NCBI RefSeq assembly: GCF_030936135.1 | Contig: NC_082618.1 | Coordinates: 9,149,034-9,213,033 of the forward strand | Direction: 5' to 3' | DNA from: Gavia stellata | Lineage: Eukaryota; Chordata; Aves; Gaviiformes; Gaviidae | Length of the DNA: 64,000 nt | Part shown: one piece after another, positions 13,401-25,400 of the stretch | How positions within the stretch are numbered: the first letter of the stretch is position 1 | Layout: each line of letters starts with the position of its first letter | Made by a program: the position numbers and the translations under genes | Notes under the pieces: generated by a model | What the model saw: only the letters and a program-made list of their open reading frames with translations | The model's database searches: none | What the model was told of the DNA's origin: nothing

Positions 13401-16400
13401 GTTCAGAGAAAGAGGAGGGAGAAATTTGAGCAGTAACATGCATTTCACCAGGGCCCAGTGATTCTCTGTTAGGTCCCATTTACAGGCTGCACTTGAATAT
13501 GCTAGATAAAAATATGCATCTGCTTCTGACTGTCTCATCCTGTAGCTATAATGAAGGCTTGATGCAACTTTAATAGGAATATTATCAGGGTTATAAAAGG
13601 CATTGAGCTCTCTGAACTTGTCATGGCCATAGCCATTAAATTGGTTTGAAGTAATAAAGAAAGGAGTCTGTTGCTAAAGTAGCTCTTCTCCCCCATGTCC
13701 TCCCCCACTTTGCTGTAGGGTAGTTTAGGTGTCAGGGGAGGCAGTAGGACAGGAGCCTGAAGGAAGTCAATATTTAGCGTGGATTTTGGTTGTGTGTGTC
13801 TGGGCCAGTTTGAGCGCAGTGGGCTGGGGACAGCTGCAGCCAGTGAACCGTGCTGTGGCTGCTCTGTCCTGAGCCACATGCTGGGCCACCATGTCCTGAT
13901 CTGGGGTAATGCAGATACAGATCTTTAGTCCCCTCTGTCAAGCACTCAGAGCAAGGGATGATCAATGTTACTTAAAATTGGGTTGTTGCAAGAGGCTGGA
14001 AGGGGCTGGCTGTCCCTCTTGCTGATGAAATTCCAGCTCCACCCAAACTCAGGCTGCTGTGGGCCGTATTTCACCTTACATGCCAATGGGACGGGTGGGA
14101 GCAAAGCTCTCTCCTCCTTGGAAAGAGCAGCTCCGGCTAATAAACAAGAGTTTTATTCTTGAAGCGCTACTACAGATTTATTAATTTAAAATCAAGCAAG
14201 AACTTTGCTGTGGGGCCACTCTTACGATCAATGAAACTACCATCAATAGCAGTCAGCGACATTGATTTGTTTTGATGCATGGATGCTAAAACTAACCTGT
14301 GTGCCCATGTGCAGAACAGAACGTGAACTGCAGTCGTTTCGGGTGGGACATGCTGCTAACCTGGGGGGAGCAGAGGTACTGAATTACTATAGGGGAGAGC
14401 ATCTTGCTGCAGCTGTTTTAGAGCTGATGTCAAAACAATTTCAGTACTGCTGTAATGAGACCAAACTCTATTAGAAGTACCAATTTAAAGTGAGTATGTA
14501 TGCATAGAGTCAATTTTATACTAGTATTACTACATCAGAGCTGGATGTATTATATCATTAACTCTTTCTGTAACTGGATTTGCTTTGGGATAGTGAGAAA
14601 CCTGGAGGTGACCAGGCTTTTCTTACAGCAGTCCTTGCTGTGTCTGATTGGTTTTATGGTGTGCCTAAATTGTGGTTCGCCTGAAGATAATAGGTCTCTT
14701 CAGTGTTTCAAATTAAATTACAGATGTTGCAAGGTCTGTTCAGAGAATGACTGTAAGAAAGGGTTGATTCCCTCCTGGCAGTTTGTGTGGGGAAAATTAC
14801 ATATGCCTCAGCTACCCGGTGTGCGGCAGGGAATGGACAACCTGCCCTCCTCAAGGCATGGCGCTGATTAGGGTGCAAACCCTGTGGCCGCAGCAGTCCC
14901 TGTTCTGCCCGCTGTGTCCTGCACGTACAGCTCTGCCCGAGGCCTCCCGCCTTCCTGAGACAAGGAATACCAGGGCTTGCCCAGCCTGCAGCTCCTGCAT
15001 CGTGTGTGTTTACCTGAGCTGCAGTGGGGTAAGCTCCATGTAGAGATGTCTGTCCCAGATTTAAAAAAAACATAACACATTTCCTGATTCTGGAATTTGC
15101 AGGGATGGCAGAGCACGTTCCTCCAGGGTCTCTGTGCTGTGCTTATGAGTGCTGTTGTACAAGCTGTACCAAACGCTGTGCAGTCCCTACATGCTAGCAG
15201 AGGGGACAGAAGGAGCTGTGTCAGCTTGTGCCTTGACTGGCTGGGTCACTGTTTTGGTTGTTTGCATGCTGGTGAAGTGTTCTGCCTGCCAAGGCCCCCT
15301 CTGTAGAAGAAGAACTTGCAGTCTTCTCTCCTTTGGGGAATTGGCTTCCCAGCTTCTCACTTGGATGGCAGCCTCACTGTCCCGCTGGGCTGTTACCCAG
15401 CAGGAAAATGTTGGTGTAATTGCAAGGTGCTCTCACCTCCTTGTTTCTAGATCCTGCTGTGGTGCATGCAAGCTTCTCTCTTGCACTCTTAGGGTAACTA
15501 GTGTATGTGCTGGGTCACAGCGATGCTCTGCTTTTTTCTGCTGGGTGCTCTTCTTTTGAAAAGCATACTCCCAGGTTGCCCTCTGAATTCAGATCACCTT
15601 CACTTGGCTTTCAAGACCCCAAACACAGAGATTTTAGCTCTCTGTGTTGATGGCTCTGGAAGAGGAACCAGGCAAACTGCTGAGCAATCTTCTCCCATCA
15701 GTGAAATGGTGATGGTGGTGTCCTGCTTTTTGTGCCTGCGTGAGAACAACTTCTCATGAGTTCCAGGTGTTGTCACTGCCCTCTGCTTTGATTAAGCCCT
15801 AAATGCAAATGTATTGCTGTAATTAAGGATATCTGCATTTGCATCTATTGCCATCATAGTGATACTATATGCAAAATGCTTTGGGAACTTGGAGTAGAAA
15901 CACTGATGAACTCCTTCACTCTGAACAGAAGTGCAAGGTTTCCACCCCCCTGCATGAAATAGAAAATGATATTTTTACTCTTTTAACTTATTTTTGCCTT
16001 AGCTGTCTCATTAGCTCATTATTAAATTGCTGAAAGGCACAAAAGAATTAGGTTTTTAGAGGCCATTTCTCCTTGTCTGAGCTGCCATCCTTTTCCCTTC
16101 CTCTGGCTCACAGCAGGCTTTATGTTAAATGTACTTAATAGATCTCCTTCATCATAAGCTGCATTAAAACTAAATTGGAGAGTAGAGGGCATTCTTACAG
16201 GAGATATTACAGTTCAGCGCTAGCAGTCCATTTTGTGCTGCAAGTTCAGGTTATTTGAGTGTCGTTCTTCTTGTTCTGGGGTTTTCAAGCACACTCGTTA
16301 AATGATTTGGCTTAGCCTGAATTGCTCTGTGAAATGAATGCCAAGGTTGTGCCATTCGGTATGGCACGAGGCAGCGATTGTGCTGTCCTGGCATTGCTGC

Positions 16401-19400
16401 CTGCATCTCCCAGCTGCTGCCAGTCTTTGACTCTCTCAGAAGTAAAGCGACTCAGGGCATGACAGGAGAGACTCGTCAGGACTTGCTGACCCTCCAGCCA
16501 GTGCAAGACTTTTCACATTAAGCAGAGCATGTGCCTGGCGCTGTTGCCACCCATGGCACGTGCCTGCTTTCTCCAGGAAGCTTTTCTTTTTGTGGATTAC
16601 CAATGGGAAAGCAACAGATGCAGAAATTGAACTGCCTGCTGCTTAGTGCAGGCCAGGGAGCTTCATCCTGATATCCTTGTAGTAAGCCTGGGAACGTGCA
16701 TTTGACTCAGGCGTGGCATCAGAGAAACATCCAGTCTTGACCTGGAGAACATAAGAAACACCATAGTTTGCACAATCACCCTCTGCTCCTCCTTTAGTCT
16801 GTGCCTGTTGCTTATTCAGATTTGTGATTTTTTTTTTTTTTTTTTTAGTGGTGGAAGAAGGACCGAGGTAAAGCTGGGCTGACAACGTGTGAGGATGAAT
16901 TTGGGATGCTGTGGTAGTTGCAGAGCACAGGGGAACCAGTGGGCTTTGTGAGCTGGGAGGCTTGACGCCCCACGTGTTTGAGTGGGGTTAGGGTTGCTCA
17001 GAGGGAGTGGCAGGGCCAAGCTTGGTGGGGAGCTCATTTGGTGCTGGTTGTGCTCTCTTTCTGTAAAAATCCAGGCTTAAGGTGTTGTGTCTTCATCTCC
17101 AACAGGTTTGGAAGAGGTCTGGTGCGTGGTTCTACAAAGGGCTGCCCAAGTACATCACGCCTTTGAAGAGCAGCAGCAAATCCAGTGAGCTGCCCTCACA
17201 GACTTGGCAAAGCGAGCCAGCCGTGCCGGAGGCAGAGAGTGTTGGGACCAGCCGATCCTTCACCTGGGCCAGGGGAAAAGGTTGGTTGTCTGCTCCTTGC
17301 TCAGGAAACAGGCAGGGAGAGGGGGAAGAAGGACCTGTTGCTAGCAGGATTCAGGTAGTCGGGGAGGCTCTCTGTTAGAGGTAGGGGATAGCCAACAGGA
17401 TGTGTTGTGTTTCCCATGCGGGCAGCGGTGGTTTTTGTTGCCTATGGTATGTTTTTCAGGTTTCACTGTTGCTTAAGTGCACATTGGTGGCCCAGACTAG
17501 CCCCAGTCCTTCAGTCCACCCTTGCTTTCCTCTATTCCTTGCAGCCCCCTCTGTTTTGCTGGGACTGCCAAGGGAGGGATAAGCCATGAAGCAGACACTT
17601 GAAGTAGACTGCAGCCCAAAATGCTCCTCCTGCTGAGCTATGTAGGACAGTGCCACGGATGGACATTGTTGTGCAGCCAAGGCTGACAAAAGGCTGGTCT
17701 CATTCCTTCCCTCCTTGAGGTTGCTTGCTCCTTGCTTCTGGGGCTCCACAGAGCGCCACTGGGCAGACACCTCAAGTAGCTTTGAGCTGGGTTAGAAATT
17801 ACACCCCCAACATCTCTCTGGGGTCTTCCTGGGGCCTGGAGCAAGTGGGCAGACATAGTCTTCTACAGTCAGTGGGCAGGAGCGAGCTGATGCTGGCTGT
17901 GTCCTTCTGTGCCTAACGCCCCTGAGCAGGCGAGACCAGCAAAGGGTGAAGGTTCTTCCCCAGGCCTTGGGGAGGAGGCTGAGGTTTGCAGCATGGAGAG
18001 CTCAGAGCTGAGTAGTTCTTTAAATGTGTCTCGGAGAGCTGTTGATTAACTTAGCCCTGTGCAGGGCTGGGGGCAGAGCACTGACAAACCTGAAGATTTA
18101 TTAGCTTCAGCACTCACATCCCTGTTCTTTGAGGTAGACCTTGATTGAAGTAGACTGTTGTACCGCATGTGGCATCTTGGATCGCTGCCGTGTCAGATCC
18201 CATTCACAGCGCTGCCTTGTAGGGCTTTTTTCCCCCCTCTTTTCCATCTGCCCACTGTGTCATTGCTCATACGCCCACTCCAATGCTGTGCCTAGAGCCA
18301 GCTGGGGGGAAACAGCAGCTCGGCATTGAGGAGCTGAGCACTCAGGGTCAATAGCACAGCAGCGGATGGATGCTGCAGAATTAAAGCTGCTGCCAGTCTG
18401 CTTTGATTTCTCTTCATTTCTTTCTGGTGTGGATTAGCAGAACTGTCTGGCCTCTCTCCCCTTCTGTCTTTTGCTATTAGATCCCCTCAACTGGAGAAGA
18501 CCTCTTCAGCGTACCAGCAGCGTACACTCTTCCACATCAAGATAAATCTTACTAGTAGTGCAAGGGGAAATAACCTTTTAATAAAAAGGACTTGGGAGAG
18601 TCGGGTTTACAAACCTTCTCTTCAGGCCCCAGCTAGGAAAGCACTCCCAGCCCTACTGTAACTTTTGTAATTAAAGACAAATTAGATCAAGAGTAGATGG
18701 TTGTGCTTCCCTCCAGGAGATGCTTGGAAGGAGTTGTCTTAGCGAATGAACTGATGGATGTATTTTCTGTTCACACAAAGATGTTGAGCCCAGACCTGGT
18801 CTGCTTTTTAGTTCAGCTTTTTAGTTGAGTTTTGTTTTGGGGGAAGGTGTCCCTCTAAATACTGGCAGGAGCAGCAGAGGAGCAGGTGGAGGACAGCAAA
18901 GTGGCCTTGGTAAGCTTTGATGTGGGTGGTGAGCTGCCTTTCTCCCTGTGCTCTGATTTTTGGCTGGCTGCTCTTTTGTGGGTTGGATAATATTAATTTA
19001 TGGTTTTATTTTCTGGTGCTTTCTTTCCTTGTTGCCCTTCTGTTAGGCCGCCTGTCCTCTGGACAGTTTTCAATGGGCACTGTGGGCTGTAATTCATCTC
19101 TGAAGCTGGGAGCTTGTACATCTCGCCCTGCCGTTTAACTTTTTTAAACCTGCCAGTGCTGGGGCTTCTGCTGTTTGTCAGCCGAAACCTCTGCAATGTG
19201 CAGGGCAGCCGCCTTCCCCCCCGTGGAGATGATGTAGCTGTGATATTGCCGGCATGAATCTGTGACTGGGCCTGGACTGAGCTTTACGAGGCCGTGGCTG
19301 ACAAGGCAGCCTGCCTTACCTCTGCCTGGCTGATAGCATTTGTCAGCTCACGCCTCGTATGCCCGCATCTGAACACGTCCTTTCGGCACTGAGTAAAGCC

Positions 19401-22400
19401 CTGTTGCTTGTTTGGCAGGATGTTCTTGAGAACGAGTTCTGGCATTTAACGTGCCTGACTGACCGGCTGCTCTCAGGGGGGTTTCTGTTATCTTGGCCAG
19501 CCATGTTTAACCCCACCACTCGCCTCCCGAGGCGCTGAAGGAGCTGTCTCTCAGCTGTTAAGGGATTCAAGGTAGGTGGGACCAGCACAGGTGCAGCCAT
19601 GTCCCAGCACAGCCCAGGGGGAGAGGAGCCGTGGTTGTCCCTTTGACATCCTCCATGCTAGGAGCTGCCTTTCAGCAGGGATGGGGCAAACCTCAAGTGT
19701 CCCTTTTCCCCGCCAAAGGAGGGGATCAGTACCAGGCCCTGGGTATCGGCCGCTCTGGCTGTGTCTGCTGCAGGAGGGTGGGAAGGCAGCGGGATGGAGG
19801 GACCACAGGAACGTGCCTCTTGGAAGAAAAGCCAAACCCACCAAGAAGTAGTTTTATTTTTACATACCCATTATTTCCCTTGCACTTGCTGACATTGGGA
19901 TTTGCCGTTGCCTTTAGTTTTTCTGTAATAAACAAGCGGTTGCCATGGTAACCCTGCTATTAGTTAAGGCACAAATGTATTGTCATGGGGAGAATAGCAG
20001 TAATATTTCTTGTGCTGGGGAGCAGCTCTGCTCCGTGTGGTGGAATGTGGGTGGGTTTTTGCACCGGGTCATGCGGGACGGGGCCGTCAGTGGGTGGGGA
20101 GCAATAAGCAGCAGGGCTTTCCTTCCTCTGAACTCAGAGTTCTGCAGAAAAAAATGTGAAGCAACTGTGTGGAAAAAAAAGTGTGCTCCCTGAGGTATTG
20201 CACTGTTTGGCATGAGGGCTGCCTGCTGCTCTGCTTGGTCTCCGTTGGTTTCTCCCATTGCAATGCGCTCCAGTCCCGTTGCCAAGCAATGCCATGTGCT
20301 GGGCTCTGCTGTCGGAGCCGCAGGAGCAGCGGCTGGGTAGGGGGATGCAGCCAGTTTGTCCGGTGTCTGTGTGCTGGAGGCCAAATCCCTGAGTGATGGA
20401 GCAGAGAGGAGTGTGCTGGGGCAGGTCAAGCGTTTTGCAGGCCACTGAGGAGTCATCCAACTTCTCTACAAGTTTGGGAAGCAGTGATGCTGCACACGTG
20501 CGGCTTCTGAAGGGGAGAGCAGATGGGTCCGGTCCCCTCCTACTGCTGGGAGGTGTCCCTGCAACTGGGGGCAGCGCTGGGCATGATCTACTGTGGGAGC
20601 TGCGCTCGGTGAGACACTTGGGTTGTAACAAAACTCTTCATCTCCAACCCTCCCACCTGCAGTGACCGGGAGCTGTCGATCTCCCCACTCCCTGGAGGTC
20701 ATTTTGCAAGGGCTGATGATACGGGTGCTGCAGGGGAGCTGTGTGCTCAAGGGCTCGTGCTCAGCCCACTCATCCAGCACGTGTTGGCTGCACTGGGTGT
20801 GTGCGGCTGTTCGGAGCTATTGCTACAGGGTGCCCGTGTGTGCCCCTGTGTTTTTTCTGTTATTTTTGGCAGCGGTAAGAAGTGCCAAGCTTTGTGTGTG
20901 CAGGGACTGAGCTCTGCCCTGCAGTGGGCAGCGGGAGGGAGCATGGCTGGCTCTTCCCATCGCTGGCATGCCTGTGCCAAATGCACACATTTAATATTAG
21001 AGCTCAACCCCAGCCAAGTGCTCCTTTCCCCTTGGCCTCAGCACAGCCTCCTCACATCCTCTGCTGCTGGGGTTAAGTGCAGCCCGGCAGCCCTCCACTG
21101 TTCCCTGTGGCTCTCTGTGCTGCGAGGCTCTGGTACCTCTGGCTCAGAGGTTGAACCACGTGTTGGAGGGATCGTGGGCTCCAGCAGCAGCCACGGGGTT
21201 TTCAGACCCATTCCCTGTGGGAATATTGCTTTTCTTGCAAGTTTTATCTCGGCATATTTTTTTTATGAGCTTTTTTTCAGTCAGCTGGAGATGGAGAGGG
21301 ATAAATCTGTTACGTTCTCTGAAAGTACAGCCATCCAACGACTCATTGATATATCAGCAGCTGCTGGAACACCAGATTTACGACTTCTGGGCTGTGGAAA
21401 GTGCCAGCAGAAGGTCTGGGAGCTTTGGGAGAAAAATTACCTTAAAGGGAAACATCGGTGCAGTGGGTGAAATACACTCTTACTGGCAGCAGAGGAAATG
21501 AGAGCAGACAGGGCTGCCCCTGTGGTGTGAGTGCCGTCATGTCATTAATATTTTCCTCCTCTTGTGCTGGTCCTCTCTGAACTGCTGAATGGCAGAAGGG
21601 AAGGCAGCTAAAGTCACCTCCACTGGTTCACTGGGGCCCTCTCCAAATAAATCCTGACTTCTGGCATTTTTAAAGGATTCGTGGAGGAAGGAGCTGTTCT
21701 AAAGCAGTGGATTTTATGAATCCAGGAGGCCAAAAAGGGATGATGACCAAGTGGGACAGGAGTGCATTTGCCCAGGGAATTGGGCAATGGGATAGTCAGA
21801 ATGATTCTCACAGCTGAGATTTGGATTTTGTAGCAGAGAGCCTGGTATGTATGGGTTGTTACTAACAGTATTTATATATAGTCCCCCACCTCTCCCAGGG
21901 AGCTTTAGGGAAGTAGTGAAGCTGTCTTTAAGAGAGCAAAGCCCAAAGCCAAACCTTTGCTTTGAGAACTCTTAGCCAGAAGCGTAGCCCCCCTGCTTGT
22001 AATGGGGCTTCGCTCTCTTCCTGGCTCAGCTCCGCAGCCCCTTTCCCCGCAGGTGAGAGGTCCCGTTTCTGATGGTGCTGGCAGACCGGGAGAGGAAGGG
22101 CCAGCCCCGGGCAGGCTGCAGGCACAGAAGGAGCTGGTGCCCGGGGGAAGGCTGTGCGGGCAGCGAGGAGGGGGCCTGGCAGCCTGCCCTCTGCACAGCG
22201 CTTCCCAGCAGCACATCGTGCGTGGGGAGCTGCCTGCCAGGGCAACTTCAATAACACTTTGCAATAACACTGGCAGCCAGCTTTAATATCCTCAGAGATG
22301 TTAACTCCAGAAAAGTGCTATTTTAGGTATAAATTTTTTTTTTAATAAAACATTTTGTGTAGTACAGATTGCTTCCTGAATACAGGAGCATCTGCAGAGG

Positions 22401-25400
22401 TCCTTGGCAGAAAGTTTTGACAGCTTGTGCTTGCCTGTGCGAGGGGAGGGATACCTGTCCTCCTGCCCTGGGCAGTGTTAAAGGGTTTGTAGCTCTGCGA
22501 ACCACGTGTAGTGAATTTTAGCGCTGATGTAGAGAGATAAACTGACAGCTCTCTTTGCTACCCCATGGTTGTCACCTTGTACCACCGCACCCATGTCCCT
22601 CCTGCGCCTGGCAGCACGTGAGGCTGGGCACAACAAGTAACAGCACAGGGGCAAAGGGGTTTGTTCACCGGCAGAATGGGGAACTCATTTCTCATATAAA
22701 TGTGAGCTTATAACTACATACTGATGAATATAAAGAAATAGTTGAGGCTTCCTTTTTCTACAGTAGAGGCTGTAGGTTGCGGTGTTGCCTACTCTATGTC
22801 CCACATGAGCCAATACTGCACTTCCCACCAGGAATTGTGACCCACTGTTTGAAATGGTTTCTGGGCTGCCAGGAGAGCTGGTATCTGCCTTGGTCAGATG
22901 GAGAAATGCTGTAGGTGCAATCCCTCAAACGAAAGACAGCTGTTTTCTCGTTACCTTCCTCCTCAGCCCCATCATTTCTGTTCTGAGATCAGGCCATTAC
23001 AAAAACCCAGGAGGTGGAAAAACACCTTTCTCATTTTACCCATAGCAGCTGGCAGTCAAGTTATCTTTTACACTGGTATAAGCAGGAGAGGTACTTGCAT
23101 AATTGCATGGAGAAGTGGAAACAACCTGCCGATTTGGGAAGCTGTGTCTGGCAAAATGAGGGTCCTTCAGCTCTTGTGGACACTATAGAGGGTGGAAAGC
23201 AGCAGGATTAGGGCCAGAATTAAGGGGGGGGGGAAAGGAAGAAAAAAAGCAGCCTTGAAATGGGGGAACAGTCTCCTTGAGGAAGAGGAGCGACCCTTGC
23301 CTTTCAAGCCTTGGGGGCATAGGAGTAACACAGTTCTGAGCAGTGTGCTGATAGGGGTGAGTGTCTGCTGAATGGACAATGAGCTAATAAGGCTGGTTCT
23401 TCGTGTAATTGCTGCAGGGTTTTTTATTTGATGTGCTCAGTATTTATCTGGTGTTTTCCTCATAGATCCTGGAGCCTCCACAGAGCCCCTGCTGCACTTG
23501 AAATGTGGCTTGGAGGAAGCCAGCCCCTCTCCCCGCATTACTCAAATGTGGATGCTCTTACGGTGGAGCTGGGACCCCTCCACCTGCAGCTGAGCAGGAA
23601 CCAGCCTCTCCCCAAGCCCAGCTCTTAGCGTGTCACTGCCGTGTGAGAGATGGCAAATGGCAGGAGGAGGGGGCTCGCTGGGGCTCTGGCGTGGGGGTCA
23701 GCAGGAGCAGAGCCCGGCTCCCAGGCCAGCCACGCCGTGGGGCTCTTGGCTTTGCGGCAAGGAGCTTTGGGCAGCAAAGCACGGCACAGGAGCAGTGTGG
23801 TTCACATGGTCCCAGTCAGGTTTAGGAGAGAAGCACTGGTGGTGTGTGCATCTGCTTCAGGTGCTGGCACCACTGGAGTGTGTGCAGCGGAGTTATAAAT
23901 CATCTGTAAAAAGTAAAAGTACATCATGTCTGAGAGGAAGAGTGAACAGCTGTGGGGGAACTGCAGGTAGGGCTCCTTTTGGAGAGGGAGAACATGATCA
24001 GCAAGTCAGCATTTGTTCATGTTTTATTTGGATCCATCTGGCACCCTCTCTGGTAAGTGTTATGAACATTGTGAATAACTGTCTCTCTCCTCTCCTCCGC
24101 CCAATCTTTTCTGCAGTGGTTTCTAGCGACAGTGAGAGCGACTCAGAGTTCAGTTCCTCCAGCCTGGATGACAAGCCCTTACCTGTGGGGTCAAAAGGCT
24201 CACAAGGCAGAAAGCACCGAGCACGACTGGGTGAGGAGTTGCTGTTCCTTGTGGCTGGAGGGTGGGAAGTGTAAAGTGCTTGAATGTTTGGCTCTTGGTA
24301 CTATGGGTTTTGTCTCAGCCACTTGCCTGCCCTATGCTGGTGCAGCCCACTGGCCTTAGCTGTACCAGGTGGGGATCTGGTCCTTTCCTACTGGAATAGT
24401 ATCAATGGGTCAAACTGATGGTGGGTCGCTCCATTCCCTGCAGCCTTTCGGGATCTGCCCTTGCAGTTGGGAGCTGCTCCCGGCTGCCTGGCAGCACGTC
24501 TCTGGCCATCTTCTCACTCCTGACTTTATAGCACTGGAATTGCCGGAGCCGTTTTAGGAGTGGAACATGGGAACTGGGTTTTGACCCTGCTCCTGAGGGT
24601 GCCTGGCTGGGAACGGAGATGCTGCTGCTGTCTCAGGACCTGGCCCAGCATCTGCACCCACTTCTCCCTCTCACAGCAGTATCTCTCTGTTGTGTCCCTG
24701 CAGCACCCATTGGGGAACCTAGCCAGGCCATGAGCAGGGCGCTGGAGAGCACCCACTCCCCTGCCCTCTCAGGGAGCCACAGCAGCCTGGGCAGTGAGCA
24801 GGGGGCTGCCCTCAGCGCCACGGAGAGCTGCCAGAGTGACCAGCCAGCGGACGGACGCAACAGTGATGTTGGCAGCAGAGTCCCCGGTAAGCCGAACCTC
24901 CGCTGTGGGCAGAGCCATGCTTTTGGGGCTGACTTCCCTCAAAGCGCAGCTTTCTCAGAGGCACACCTGGCAAAGCTGCGGCCCAGGATCACCTTCCTCT
25001 GCTGCTTTTCTCATGGCAGATGCTGTCACAGCATTACAGCTCACTCCTTCCCTCTTCCCCGAGTGCAGAATCTATTCTGCAACATGAGTAATTGTCTGGG
25101 GTGGGAGCTGCCTACACCCACCTCTGGAAGCAGCCGTAGCCTGGGTCTGTGCCCCTGCAAAGGCCTGGAGCTCCTGTCTGCCCTGCAGAAGCAGCAGAAC
25201 AGATTGAGCTTTCACTGAAGCAAAGCAGAAGTCCAGCAGCTTTATGAGACTGAATAAAATTTTTCCTTATGTTAGATGGCTCTTAAAGCCAAGCATGGCT
25301 CTTCCCAGAACTCTGCAGTGCAAAAAAAAAAGACACTTTCCCCCCCTCAACAACCTTGGAACAATTAAGTGACTGTGAGAGCAGAGGCTGCTATCATGTC

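Larger units (their letters stand above)
7749..17105 (+). other. RPH3AL intron (long)
   Basis: Intron of 9.4 kb. It contains AT-rich blocks that stand out from the surroundings: an inverted pair of TAATTA sites at 11992-12018, three ATCAAT-type sites at 14227-14266, and inverted octamers at 15803-15844. A small CpG- and CACGTG/CCAAT-containing patch lies at 12944-13120. A 19-base T run sits at 16828. No coding exon was recognised. Confidence 0.75.
17281..24116 (+). other. RPH3AL intron
   Basis: Intron of 6.8 kb. The most distinctive content is a forkhead-like AATAAACA (19927) next to a near-perfect RFX X-box (19939-19952) in an AT-rich island at about 19850-20010. A ten-G run lies at 23224. 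No coding exon was recognised, although several open frames exist in GC-rich parts. Confidence 0.75.

Noticed and set aside
16980..16999. Telomere-like GGGGTTAGGG
   Set aside because: A single unit only, with no tandem array.
20757..21470. Plus-strand 237-codon frame in an RPH3AL intron
   Set aside because: It would interrupt the well-supported join from 17280 to 24117 and has Cys/Ser/Leu-rich chance composition with no known motif.
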